Below are positions 21,415-30,064 of a stretch of 64,000 bases of DNA, in pieces. Origin of the DNA: CAJXSN01 sp947492235. Its GTDB lineage: Bacteria > Pseudomonadota > Alphaproteobacteria > Sphingomonadales > Sphingomonadaceae. The stretch lies in assembly GCF_042492175.1 (NCBI RefSeq), contig NZ_CP170453.1, forward strand, positions 930,001 to 994,000, in the 5' to 3' direction. A program made the translations under genes and the position numbers. The notes below the pieces were generated by a model. It made no database searches. It saw nothing but the letters and a program-made list of their open reading frames with translations, and was not told the origin of the DNA. The stretch's first letter is position 1. Each line of letters opens with the position of its first letter.

Positions 21415-22980
21415 TTAGGCCTTCACCGCTTTCACCGCGACAATCACCGGATAGGCCGGATCGACCGGATCGAGCCAGCCGGGGCCGATGTCTTCTTGCG
21501 CAATGCCCTGTAGAAAGCAGGTCGCCGAAAAAGCATTGCCGAACACTTCGACTTCGACCTGATCTGGGCCGAACACATTGCCAAACAAGCGCTTGGCCGC
21601 TGAGCCGGTGAACGACCAATACCAACCCTCATTTGCCTCGGGACGAACAGGCGTGATGCCCGGCAATGTCGCCAGCAAGGCTCCCCCGGAAGAAAGGCTG
21701 GCATGCAATTCGCGCACCGCCGACCCGACATCGAACACCATTTGCAACATTTGCGTAACGATGGCGCAATCGAAGGCTTGGTCGGGCAGAGTCCCGGGCG
21801 TGCCGAGATCTCCGGTCAGCGTCACACCCGGCCCATCATCCAGCGACAGGACATCCTGCCGGGTAATCCCTTTGCCAAAGCGCTCGCTATATCCGGGATC
21901 ACCCAATTCAAGCACGCGCCCGCTAATCGCAGCCCGCTCCCGCTCGAGGAAGCGCTCGATATACAGCCGGTCAACCGGAGTACCGCGGGCAAACCCGAAA
22001 TCCGCGCTGATCGGCGCAATCCGTCCCAGATCGCCCAGATCGACTTCACCGGTGGGCGGCTCGACCGGGCCGCGCCGGATCTGTCGCAGCCAGTCGGCAA
22101 CCGGCGCCGGCAACAGTCGTATCGCAAGCGCACGCAGCGCCGCTGGCGGGGTCAGGCGCGGGGCGATGCGCATCAGGCGTTTACGGTCGGACCAGACATT
22201 GCGCCCTTCCATATCGGGCCGCCCTGTCCACGCAAGCTCGCTAAAAGCCGAGAGCCAATGCTGCTCTCCGTCCAGCCACGCCTGATGCAGCAACGCTTCG
22301 GCCCGGTCCGGCTCATGCCTGCGATGAACCGTCCGCGTCCAATCGAACATCGCCCGTGCATTGGCCGAAAGCCCGCCCGCGTGCCGCCGATAACCCGCAA
22401 CCACTCCGCCATGCGAAGCCAGAGGGTACCGCGCCGCCATGCGAAGATAAGCGTCATAATCCTCCACCAGCGGCAGCGTTTCGTCGAACCCGCCAATGTC
22501 CGTCAATTTCTCCCGGTCGTACATCACCGCCCCGTGCATTCGAATCGCGTTTTCCCTGAGCAGAATCTGCCGCGCTGCCGGGCCGGTTCGCCGCAAGCGC
22601 GGCGCGCTGGGCGACCCCAGATCGGCGTCGAGATAGCAGAAAGCCCCGTGCACCAATCCCGCGCCCGGATTGCTGGCAAGCGCAGTCAGGCCCGCCTGCA
22701 ATCCGCCGGGGTAAAGGATATCGTCCGCATCGAGGAATGCGACCGCATCGGCGGTGACATTCGCCAGTCCGGTGTTTCGCGCTGCGGCCAGCCCGCGATT
22801 TTCCGTTCTCACCAAGCGGGCAAAAGGAAACCGGGCGGTCACCGATGCGGGATCGTCCTGCGACCCATCATCGACCACTACCACTTCGTCAGGCGCGCGG
22901 GTCTGGTTCGCAATGCTCTCGAGCGCCTGACCAAGGAAGTGCGCATGATTATAGGTTGTGACCACAATGGCCGCGCGCAT
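21415..22980 (-). CDS. GT2 glycosyltransferase fused to a methyltransferase-like domain
   Basis: A ~521-residue two-domain protein. I start at the ATG at 22980 because GGAGGAT lies directly upstream, giving MRAAIVVTTYNHAHFLGQAL; a longer start at 23037 is possible. The first half is a family 2 glycosyltransferase: EVVVVDDGSQDDP, NRGLAAARNTGL, VAFLDADDILYPGGL. The C-terminal ~200 residues resemble a SAM-methyltransferase-like domain found in polysaccharide clusters: GRVLELGDPGYSERFG, DQAFDCAIVTQMLQMVFDV, SSGGALLATLPGITP. The usual glycine-rich SAM loop is weak, so methyl transfer is uncertain. It sits alone at the left edge of the polysaccharide locus. Confidence 0.8.
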   Translation of the reverse strand: MRAAIVVTTYNHAHFLGQALESIANQTRAPDEVVVVDDGSQDDPASVTARFPFARLVRTENRGLAAARNTGLANVTADAVAFLDADDILYPGGLQAGLTALASNPGAGLVHGAFCYLDADLGSPSAPRLRRTGPAARQILLRENAIRMHGAVMYDREKLTDIGGFDETLPLVEDYDAYLRMAARYPLASHGGVVAGYRRHAGGLSANARAMFDWTRTVHRRHEPDRAEALLHQAWLDGEQHWLSAFSELAWTGRPDMEGRNVWSDRKRLMRIAPRLTPPAALRALAIRLLPAPVADWLRQIRRGPVEPPTGEVDLGDLGRIAPISADFGFARGTPVDRLYIERFLERERAAISGRVLELGDPGYSERFGKGITRQDVLSLDDGPGVTLTGDLGTPGTLPDQAFDCAIVTQMLQMVFDVGSAVRELHASLSSGGALLATLPGITPVRPEANEGWYWSFTGSAAKRLFGNVFGPDQVEVEVFGNAFSATCFLQGIAQEDIGPGWLDPVDPAYPVIVAVKAVKA

Positions 22981-23142
22981 GCTATCCTCCGCCTTTGCGG
23001 GCACCGTGCTTGCAGTGGATGACATGGTGGAGGACAATAGGGACGTGACCGGCCAGAGTTTCAGGGTGCGACTTAACGGCGATTTGCGTTGCTGCGTGCA
23101 ATTGGCAGCATCCTATCGCAATCAGCGACTTAAGGCGACGGT

Positions 23143-24930
23143 GTGAAGGACCACGGATTTATCCTTCCGGGTGCAAGTCCGCTGGTTGATTCTCGGACAC
23201 CCCTAGGCGCGATTGTTCGCAGCGAAGCGCGCGTTTGGCCGTTAGTGGTCTTCCTGGGCCTGATCGTCAGCCTGCTTGAGGGGATCGGGATTGGCCTTTT
23301 GGTGCCGATTGCGGCCATATTGCTGGCGCCATCTTCCACAGAACCCCTGCCGGAACCTTTGGGGGCATTAGCCGAATTCGCAGGCGACATGAGCCCCGAA
23401 GCGAGCATTGCGGTTCTCGGCTCTCTGATCCTGATGGCGGTTATTCTGAAAACCGTGCTGCAATCGGCGAATGCACTCCTCATTGCGCGGATAGATGTCT
23501 CCGTTGCGCGACGTCTAATAGAGGCTCTGGGCGCCCGGATCCTTTCGCTCGACTTCGCGACCTATCTCTCTGCCGAACGCGCGCGCCTGCTGCATGTGCT
23601 CTCGACCGACAGCTGGGCCGTGGCCGAGGCTGCGCGGGCGGGCCTGTCCACCCTTCCCGCACTGGCCGGATTGCTGCTGTTTGGCGGCCTTCTGCTCTGG
23701 CTCGATCCGCTAATGCTGGGGTTCGTTGTGGCTGCGGGCCTTGTTCTATGGCTGATCCTGCGTCTGATCGAGCGCCGCCAGCGGAGGTTGGGCGCGGCAG
23801 CGACGGCCGCCAACCGCGTGCTTGGATGGCAAATGCTTTCGGTGGTCGAGGGTGTGCGCACAGTGCGCCTGTTCGGGGAGGCGAAGCGCGAAGAGGCGCG
23901 ATTTGCCCAAGCGAGTCAGGACGCAGCCGGCAGTATCCTCGCGGTGGGCCGGCTGGCGGCCCTCACCGGTCCGTTCTCGGAATTGCTGCTTGCGGGGCTT
24001 TTCCTGCTGATATTGTTCAGCGGGATATCGCTTGAACGCCCCGCCCCCGCGCTCGCGGCGTTCCTGCTGATCCTCCTGCGCAGCTACCCTTATGCCGCAA
24101 CTCTCAGTCAGGCCCGGGTGGAACTTGCCGCGCGGCACCGCTCCATGACCGAAGTCGAATGGTTGCTGGATCAAGCAAGCGAAACGCCTCCGCCCGACAA
24201 CGCGGCAGTGCCAGAGCTGACGGGCACCCTGGAACTGCGCGAGGTCTCCTATTCCTATCCCGGTCGTGACGGAGCGCTGACTGGCGTGGATTGCGACATT
24301 CCCGCCGGATCGATCACCGCGCTGATGGGGCCGACGGGCGCTGGAAAATCGACACTCGTTTCCCTCATCGCGCGCCTGTCTGAACCGGATGCCGGAACCC
24401 TGCTGCACGATGGGTCACCTGCAGAGACCATTCCCGCATCGCTGTGGCGCGCACGCATGGCCTATGCCGGTCAGGACATCGCGCTGATCGAGGGAACAGT
24501 GCGCGAGAATATCCGCTTCGGGTCAGCGGGCGCTTCGGACATTGCCATCTTGCAGGCGGCACAGGATGCCGGGGCTGCTGCGATGATCGAAGCGCTACCG
24601 CAAGGCTATGACACGCCGCTCGGCCCCGGCGGCCGGGCGCTTTCGGGCGGACAAAGACAGCGCATCGCTCTCGCCAGAGCATTACTGCGCAAGCCCGACA
24701 TTCTGGTTCTGGACGAGGCTACCAGCGCTATCGACGCTCCCTCCGAAGCCGAGATCGTCGCGTTGCTCAGGCGCGGCGAGCATTTCCACACAGCAATTGT
24801 CATCAGTCACCGGAGCGCCACATTGGCGGCCTGCACCCACGGCATCGTTCTACGCGAGGGACGGGTCACGGAGAGCGGGCCGATCGAAATTCTGGCCTAC
24901 TTTCAATCGCTGGAACGGGCGGCGCAATGA
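23143..24930 (+). CDS. ABC transporter, fused permease and ATPase (polysaccharide/lipid exporter type)
   Basis: A 595-residue half-transporter beginning with GTG. The N-terminal half holds about six membrane helices (LVVFLGLIVSLLEGIGIGLLVPI and onward). The C-terminal nucleotide-binding domain has Walker A GPTGAGKST (about residue 396), the signature LSGGQRQRIALARALL (about 500) and Walker B ILVLDEATSAID. It would act as a homodimer exporting a lipid-linked oligosaccharide or another substrate. Its stop overlaps the next gene (ATGA), a GT2-deacetylase fusion, so it probably handles the product of that enzyme. Nearly identical 14-bp direct repeats lie upstream. Confidence 0.9.
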   Translation: MKDHGFILPGASPLVDSRTPLGAIVRSEARVWPLVVFLGLIVSLLEGIGIGLLVPIAAILLAPSSTEPLPEPLGALAEFAGDMSPEASIAVLGSLILMAVILKTVLQSANALLIARIDVSVARRLIEALGARILSLDFATYLSAERARLLHVLSTDSWAVAEAARAGLSTLPALAGLLLFGGLLLWLDPLMLGFVVAAGLVLWLILRLIERRQRRLGAAATAANRVLGWQMLSVVEGVRTVRLFGEAKREEARFAQASQDAAGSILAVGRLAALTGPFSELLLAGLFLLILFSGISLERPAPALAAFLLILLRSYPYAATLSQARVELAARHRSMTEVEWLLDQASETPPPDNAAVPELTGTLELREVSYSYPGRDGALTGVDCDIPAGSITALMGPTGAGKSTLVSLIARLSEPDAGTLLHDGSPAETIPASLWRARMAYAGQDIALIEGTVRENIRFGSAGASDIAILQAAQDAGAAAMIEALPQGYDTPLGPGGRALSGGQRQRIALARALLRKPDILVLDEATSAIDAPSEAEIVALLRRGEHFHTAIVISHRSATLAACTHGIVLREGRVTESGPIEILAYFQSLERAAQ

Positions 24931-26588
24931 AGCTGCCGAGTTTCTCGATTGTCATTCCAACCTATGAGCGGCGTGAGCTCGTCACAGGCGCGCTGCAGTC
25001 TTTGGCAAAGCTGCAGTATGCCGGGGACTGGTCCGTCTGTGTCGTCGTCGATGGATCGACCGACGATACCGCCAAGGCTTTGCGCGCCCTCGATCTGCCG
25101 TACCCTCTCAACATCATCGAACAGGACAATGCCGGTCTCGCCGCCGCGCGCAATGCCGGGGCACGGAGTAGCGAGGGCGACATTCTGCTGTTTCTCGATG
25201 ACGACATGCGGGTCGCGCCCGATTTGCTTGGCCAGCATGCAGCGGCTCTCGAGCCATCGGTTGTCGCCGTCGCCGGGTGGATCGGGCTGGATGAGCAATC
25301 CGATGTCAATTTCCTCACGCAAGGGGTCGGAGAGTGGACCGAGGGAGCGCTCGACGGACCCCGCGCAAGCGATCCCTTCGCGCTCTATGGTGGACATTTT
25401 TCTGTTCGGCGTCAGGCGTTCGAGGCGATTGGCGGTTTCGAGGAACGCTACACTTCGAATGGCGGATACGGCCGGGAAGACACCGATCTTGCCGTCCGCC
25501 TGCTGGACCATGGCGCAATCGCTGCCGCACCGGCTGCCAGAGCGTGGCAAGTGCATAATGTTGCGCCTGACGTGATGATCAAACGGGCGTTCGAACAGGG
25601 ACGAGCCGACATCCATTTTTGCCGGACCCATCCCCGCCATGCAGCCGGGCTAATATCTGGCAGCGGCGCAGACCGGGCGCTTGACCGGCTGGTGCTGAAA
25701 TGGGTGGCCCGCATCCCCGGGATCCGCGCCGCCTCGGAATGGTTGGCCAAGATTCTTGGCGAAGCGAAATCGTTCGATATTGCGCGGCGTATCCATTGGT
25801 GGTCGGGGGTTCGGGACGCGGGCGGCATCCCTTCCGGCAAGCGGGTGCTTGTGCTGTGTTATCATGCGATCGCCGATCATTCGGATGATCCGGTGCTGGC
25901 AGCCTATTCGATCCCGCCCGCGCTGTTCCGCGACCATATCCGGTCGCTCGTCCGGCGCGGCTTCCACTTCGTCACAGCCGACACCGCACTGGCCGTAGCG
26001 CGGGGCCTTGCGCAGGTGCCGGACCGCTCGGTCCTGCTGACATTCGATGATGGCTATGATGATTTGCCGGCGGCAGTGAACACGCTGCTGGCGCCAGATG
26101 GCATCCCGGCGCTTGCCTTTCTGGTCTCCGGACGGCTTGGCGAGACAAATGTCTGGGACCAGCCTGCAGGGGCGCTGCCGCGCCAGCTGGTTGACCGGGA
26201 GGGTGCGGCAGAATTGCGCCGGTCAGGGGTCACTCTGGGCAGTCATTCCCGTTTTCACGCGGATTTGAGCGGATTGGAACAGGACGATCTCAGGGTCGAG
26301 ATCGACGGGCCGCGGCAGGATTTTGCAGCGGCCGGTCTGCCGGTCCCGTCCCACTTCGCCTACCCTTTTGGGGAGAAGAATGCCGCCGCTAAGCAGGCTG
26401 TGCAGGATGCAGGTTATGCCGCCGGCTGGGGTCTGGCTGATCGCCGCGTAACGCCCGCGAGCGACCTGTATGACCTGCCCCGCGTGATGATGCATTCGAC
26501 CGATACGCTTTGGCGCTTTCGGTTCAAGACGCGGTTCCCCACGGCTGCGACCATCCTGCGACATTGGCCATTCGTGGCCCGCCGCTAA
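24927..26588 (+). CDS. GT2 glycosyltransferase fused to a polysaccharide deacetylase (NodB) domain
   Basis: A 553-residue bifunctional protein. Residues about 5-240 are a family 2 glycosyltransferase: FSIVIPTYERR, LLFLDDDMRV (DxD at 91-93), YGREDTDLAVRLL. Residues about 305-545 are a NodB-type deacetylase: VLCYHAIADH, TFDDGYDD (372-379, catalytic and metal Asp), the metal motif HSRFH (440-444) and HFAYPFGEKN. It could add an N-acetylated sugar and then remove an acetyl group from it or from the chain. It is translationally coupled to the ABC exporter and converges on the next gene with a 4-nt overlap. No signal peptide is present, so both domains appear cytoplasmic. Confidence 0.85.
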   Translation: MKLPSFSIVIPTYERRELVTGALQSLAKLQYAGDWSVCVVVDGSTDDTAKALRALDLPYPLNIIEQDNAGLAAARNAGARSSEGDILLFLDDDMRVAPDLLGQHAAALEPSVVAVAGWIGLDEQSDVNFLTQGVGEWTEGALDGPRASDPFALYGGHFSVRRQAFEAIGGFEERYTSNGGYGREDTDLAVRLLDHGAIAAAPAARAWQVHNVAPDVMIKRAFEQGRADIHFCRTHPRHAAGLISGSGADRALDRLVLKWVARIPGIRAASEWLAKILGEAKSFDIARRIHWWSGVRDAGGIPSGKRVLVLCYHAIADHSDDPVLAAYSIPPALFRDHIRSLVRRGFHFVTADTALAVARGLAQVPDRSVLLTFDDGYDDLPAAVNTLLAPDGIPALAFLVSGRLGETNVWDQPAGALPRQLVDREGAAELRRSGVTLGSHSRFHADLSGLEQDDLRVEIDGPRQDFAAAGLPVPSHFAYPFGEKNAAAKQAVQDAGYAAGWGLADRRVTPASDLYDLPRVMMHSTDTLWRFRFKTRFPTAATILRHWPFVARR

Positions 26589-27490
26589 CTCCTGCCCAGC
26601 AAGGATATTAGCGCCTGCCTCAGCTTTCTCCATCGCAGACGCCGCTGTTCGCGGTGAAGCGCCGCCACAAGCTTTGGCTGCCAATCCGTGTCGAGGTTTG
26701 CCGCATAGCCTTCGAGCCATTTCAGTAGATCAGAGCGCTTTTCCAGATAGAGGCCGGCAGCCTCGGTACGGGCACAGCAGCTATCATCGTGCTGGCGGTA
26801 ATCCTGGCACAAAGCGCTGCTGAACAGCACGGGAAATTGGGCGTAGATCTTCGCGAAGAACGCCTGATCCTCGTAGAACCCGGGGAAGCGCTCCTCGAAC
26901 CCGCCGACTGCTTCATATGCGCTGCGCCGGATGAGTGCGCTGACTGCAGCGGCGCCCCCTTTGCCGAGCGGATACACACCGAGCAATGCTTCGGGAACCG
27001 GGGTCACGCTGCCGCGCACCACGCCGCAATGTTCGATCCGGTCCTCACCCCCGCGCCAGCTGTCCCAATAGCGGATCGCGCCAGCGGTCATGGCGATTTC
27101 GGGGTGCGCGTCCATGATGGCGAGCTGATGCGTCAGCTTATCGGTTGGCCAGCGATCGTCCGCATCGATGAATGTGACGAATTCCCCCGATCCGGCGGCG
27201 GCACCGATATTTCGCGAGGCGCTCATTCCCAGATTGGCATGTCCGGGATGCGCCAGATAGCTGATCCGCGGATCGCTCTCGGCGAATTCCAGTGCAATGC
27301 CGGTGCTGCCATCCACAGAGCCATCATCGACCAGCACGAGTTCCCAATCGTCGAGGTCCTGCGCCAACACGCTATCGATGGCCTCGCGCAGGAACCGCTC
27401 TTCGTTCAGGAAGATGCAGATGACGGTTACGCGAGGCGTCGCGCGCTTGCTGTTTGCAGACGGCAGATCGCCAGTGCCTGACTGCGCCAT
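26585..27490 (-). CDS. Glycosyltransferase family 2
   Basis: A 301-residue GT-A fold glycosyltransferase: VTVICIFLNEERFLREAIDSVL, LVLVDDGSVDGST, SASRNIGAAAGSGEFVTFIDADDRWP (DxD), and the late GGFEERFPGFYEDQAFFAKI acceptor-side acidic motif. Donor and acceptor are unknown. It is the last gene of a tight four-gene run (GT17, sulfotransferase, WecG-like, GT2). Its ATG overlaps the preceding stop as TAATG. Confidence 0.85.
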   Translation of the reverse strand: MAQSGTGDLPSANSKRATPRVTVICIFLNEERFLREAIDSVLAQDLDDWELVLVDDGSVDGSTGIALEFAESDPRISYLAHPGHANLGMSASRNIGAAAGSGEFVTFIDADDRWPTDKLTHQLAIMDAHPEIAMTAGAIRYWDSWRGGEDRIEHCGVVRGSVTPVPEALLGVYPLGKGGAAAVSALIRRSAYEAVGGFEERFPGFYEDQAFFAKIYAQFPVLFSSALCQDYRQHDDSCCARTEAAGLYLEKRSDLLKWLEGYAANLDTDWQPKLVAALHREQRRLRWRKLRQALISLLGRS

Positions 27491-28287
27491 TACTCGGGGG
27501 AAATGTTGTGGCGGCGAAACGCCCTGCGTTCGCGGCGTCCCTTATCGACCAGTACAAGTGTGACGAAGCGCGGCAGAAGCACCAGATAGCGTTTCCACAG
27601 CCGCTTGGGTTCGGCCAGCAACCGGTAAAGCCATTCCAGCATCATGACGCGCACAATCCTCGGGGCACGGCGCTTACGACCGGTGTGAAAATCGAACGCC
27701 GCTCCGATACCGATCAGGGTTTGCGGCAGGTCCTTATGATTGCGCCACATCCATGCGTCCTGGCGAGGCGAGGACAGGCCCACCCACACAACATCCGCGC
27801 CCGATTCACGAATGCGATCCCGGGTGGCCTGCGCGGTCCGATCATCCGGATCGCCCATCGGCGGGGTTTCGACTCCCACGATTGCGATGCCGGGATATTT
27901 TTCCCGCATGATCTCGGCCAATCGCTGGGCCACCCCATCGTCGCCGCCATAAATATAATGCTTCAGCCCGCTTTCCGCAGAGCGGCTACAAACCGCGTCG
28001 AACAAATCGTAGCCCGACGTCTGCTCGACCGGCAAGCCGCGCCGCTTGCCGAGCTCCGCAAGCGGCCTTCCATCGGGAGTGATGACACTGGCATCCCGGT
28101 GCAGCGGTGCAAGATCGGGATTGTCGCGGATCGCCATCAGGCTTGCGACGTCGCGCAAACAGACGAACCGGCCGACGGAATCCTGCGCCCAGCGCTCGAT
28201 GGCTTCGGCCGTCAAGGTCGGGGTCGTGACCGTCAGCGGCACGCCCAGCACATCGTAGGATGCGAAGTTGTGGGACACTTCATTCAT
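27490..28287 (-). CDS. WecG/TagA/CpsF family glycosyltransferase
   Basis: A 265-residue GT26-type enzyme, which typically transfers ManNAc(A), glucose or another sugar to a polyprenyl-diphosphate-linked acceptor. Family features are ASYDVLGVPLTVTTP at the N-terminus, DASVITPDGRPLAELGKRRG, YIYGGDDGVAQRLAEIM, and WVGLSSPRQDAWMWRN, then IGIGAAFDFHTGRKRRAP. I start at MNEVSHNF (28287), which overlaps the upstream sulfotransferase stop by 8 nt (ATGAATGA); a longer frame upstream runs inside that gene. The C-terminus is basic and amphipathic, typical for membrane association. Confidence 0.85.
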   Translation of the reverse strand: MNEVSHNFASYDVLGVPLTVTTPTLTAEAIERWAQDSVGRFVCLRDVASLMAIRDNPDLAPLHRDASVITPDGRPLAELGKRRGLPVEQTSGYDLFDAVCSRSAESGLKHYIYGGDDGVAQRLAEIMREKYPGIAIVGVETPPMGDPDDRTAQATRDRIRESGADVVWVGLSSPRQDAWMWRNHKDLPQTLIGIGAAFDFHTGRKRRAPRIVRVMMLEWLYRLLAEPKRLWKRYLVLLPRFVTLVLVDKGRRERRAFRRHNISPE

Positions 28288-28978
28288 AAGCGTAACCCAA
28301 CACCTTGAAGTCGCGAGCATAGCGCCGGGCGATGACGCTTCGGGCAACCGGACTCGTGGCAGTTGTCCCGCCTTCGGCTGCCGAGCGGTTGGCAATCGCC
28401 AGATCGGGAAGTCCGGTCATTGCCTGAATTTCGGCCCAATCCCTGCGGAGCGTCTCCAACTGCCCGACGAAGGAATTCTCGGCACGCTGGACAGCCTCGA
28501 CCGCGCGCGACTGACTGGCGAAATGGCGGTCGGATACGCGATCGGGGATCCGCGCGACCGCCTCTGCAAATCTTTCAAACGGCAAGCCGTCGGCACGAAT
28601 GTCGACACCGCCCAAGGTGGCAAACAGGCCGCGATGGAACCGGCGGTGAAGGATCGAGGGGCCGTCCTCGTGCGCGTTTCGCTGGACCTTGTCGCGATAA
28701 CAGCTTTGCAGGCGGGCCTCGGGATGGCGAACGAATGTGAATACAAGGTAATTGTATGCGATGGTCGGCAGGCGGTGATGCGCATGGCCGCGCAATGCCT
28801 CGTGGAACGCGGTTTGCGATAGACCCTTCGCGGCAGCATCGGGAAACATCGCCGCCTTGATTGCTGTGCAGGCGACTTTCGCATTCTCGACGTAAACAGC
28901 GCGGTGCCGGTCGCTGACGTAGTATTCGACCGGGTCGATCCTGCCATGCCGGACAAGCTGCGCGAGATAATCGAGCAT
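28280..28978 (-). CDS. Sulfotransferase family 2 protein
   Basis: A ~232-residue carbohydrate sulfotransferase-like protein. The PAPS-binding elements are visible: YVENAKVACTAIKAAMF (5'-phosphosulfate loop, comparable to the PKVACTSIK pattern) and FVRHPEARLQSCYRDK (3'-phosphate motif). It would transfer sulfate from PAPS to a sugar hydroxyl. The start may be ATG at 28978 (GGAGG 10 nt upstream) or GTG at 28984 overlapping the previous stop. It lies between a GT17-type enzyme and a WecG-like enzyme in one tight run, so sulfation is part of this glycan's assembly. Confidence 0.75.
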   Translation of the reverse strand: MLDYLAQLVRHGRIDPVEYYVSDRHRAVYVENAKVACTAIKAAMFPDAAAKGLSQTAFHEALRGHAHHRLPTIAYNYLVFTFVRHPEARLQSCYRDKVQRNAHEDGPSILHRRFHRGLFATLGGVDIRADGLPFERFAEAVARIPDRVSDRHFASQSRAVEAVQRAENSFVGQLETLRRDWAEIQAMTGLPDLAIANRSAAEGGTTATSPVARSVIARRYARDFKVLGYAYE

Positions 28979-28980
28979 GA

Positions 28981-29871
28981 TCACGCAGCCTCCATCATCA
29001 GATGCGAAAACTTGTCCGGATTGTCGGCCACGAAGGGCAGTAAGGCTGCATCAGCCGGCGCGCGCTGCTCCAGGTGGTCGCCGGGAAACAGACTGCGCCC
29101 GTTGCTGATTGCCTGCGCCAGGCGCGCCAGAGTAATCTCCCCGCTCGCCGCATCGACCAGATCGGGATCATGTTCTTCGGTCCGATGAGCGTAGGACTTC
29201 AGCTTCGTGAACGCTGTTTCCGCATCCCCTAACCACGAATGATGGGTGCCGCGATAGCCGTCCATCAGATGCACTTCGCCGCCCAGCCGGTTCCATTCGC
29301 CAAGGCGCCGCAACCGATCGGATGTACGGCGCATCGTGTTGAAATACGCGCCGGTCATTACGAAAATACGGTAGGCATAATCCGGCGGCGAACCTGGCCA
29401 TGCTTCGTGGAACCGGGTCGAAAACAGATTGAGGAAAAAGAAGGTGTGCCGCAGCCGGATGGACACGATCCCGTGTTCCCGTGCCGCCGCAACGATCGCC
29501 TCTGCATGGCGGGAATCGATGATCTCATCGACATCGGCTAGGATCACGATATCGTCGTCACCTGGCCGGATCAGATCGTGCACCGCATTGCGCTGCATCG
29601 TTTCGTTCTTGCGCGCCATATCCTTGCGCCGGAAGAACGGCGCGTAACGGCTGAGGCCCCATTTGTATTCAGGGTGGAAACGGTCGCCGTCGAACTGGTG
29701 AATGCGCAGAAAATCATCTGCTTGTAGACCGGAGGAAGCGCGCGCCTGCCCACGGAATGTTCGCGTCGCCTCGCACAAGTGCAGCTCATCCACCCAACGC
29801 GCCGCCTCGCCCTGCTTGATCGTCAAGGCGTCATGCTCGTTGTAGAAGAGATTGAACTCGAAAATTTTCAC
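28981..29871 (-). CDS. Glycosyltransferase family 17-like protein
   Basis: A 296-residue protein resembling family 17 N-acetylglucosaminyltransferases: KIFEFNLFYNEHDALTIKQGEA, LHLCEATRTFRGQARA, MQRNAVHDLI, DIVILADVDEIIDSRHAEAI (acidic metal-binding motif) and a late GTHHSWLG. The eukaryotic members add bisecting GlcNAc; bacterial members are poorly characterised and appear in polysaccharide clusters. It is the first gene of a four-gene minus-strand run, and ~190 bp of partly AT-rich DNA separates it from the divergent SDR gene (30065). Confidence 0.75.
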   Translation of the reverse strand: MKIFEFNLFYNEHDALTIKQGEAARWVDELHLCEATRTFRGQARASSGLQADDFLRIHQFDGDRFHPEYKWGLSRYAPFFRRKDMARKNETMQRNAVHDLIRPGDDDIVILADVDEIIDSRHAEAIVAAAREHGIVSIRLRHTFFFLNLFSTRFHEAWPGSPPDYAYRIFVMTGAYFNTMRRTSDRLRRLGEWNRLGGEVHLMDGYRGTHHSWLGDAETAFTKLKSYAHRTEEHDPDLVDAASGEITLARLAQAISNGRSLFPGDHLEQRAPADAALLPFVADNPDKFSHLMMEAA

Positions 29872-30064
29872 CCGTGCCGCCAGCTGCTAGGCCATAAGAC
29901 CAGCAGACATCATGCGAGGTTGTGGACCCGGCCTGACTACACGGTAAAGCATCGCTGCTCACCTCGCGCCGTGTGGTCGGCTTTATTTGTTTTATAGCAT
30001 CGTTATTACGGGTTATCCCTTAATGCAGTGTGGCCTTCCCCAGTTTTTTGTTTAGGATCGCCAA

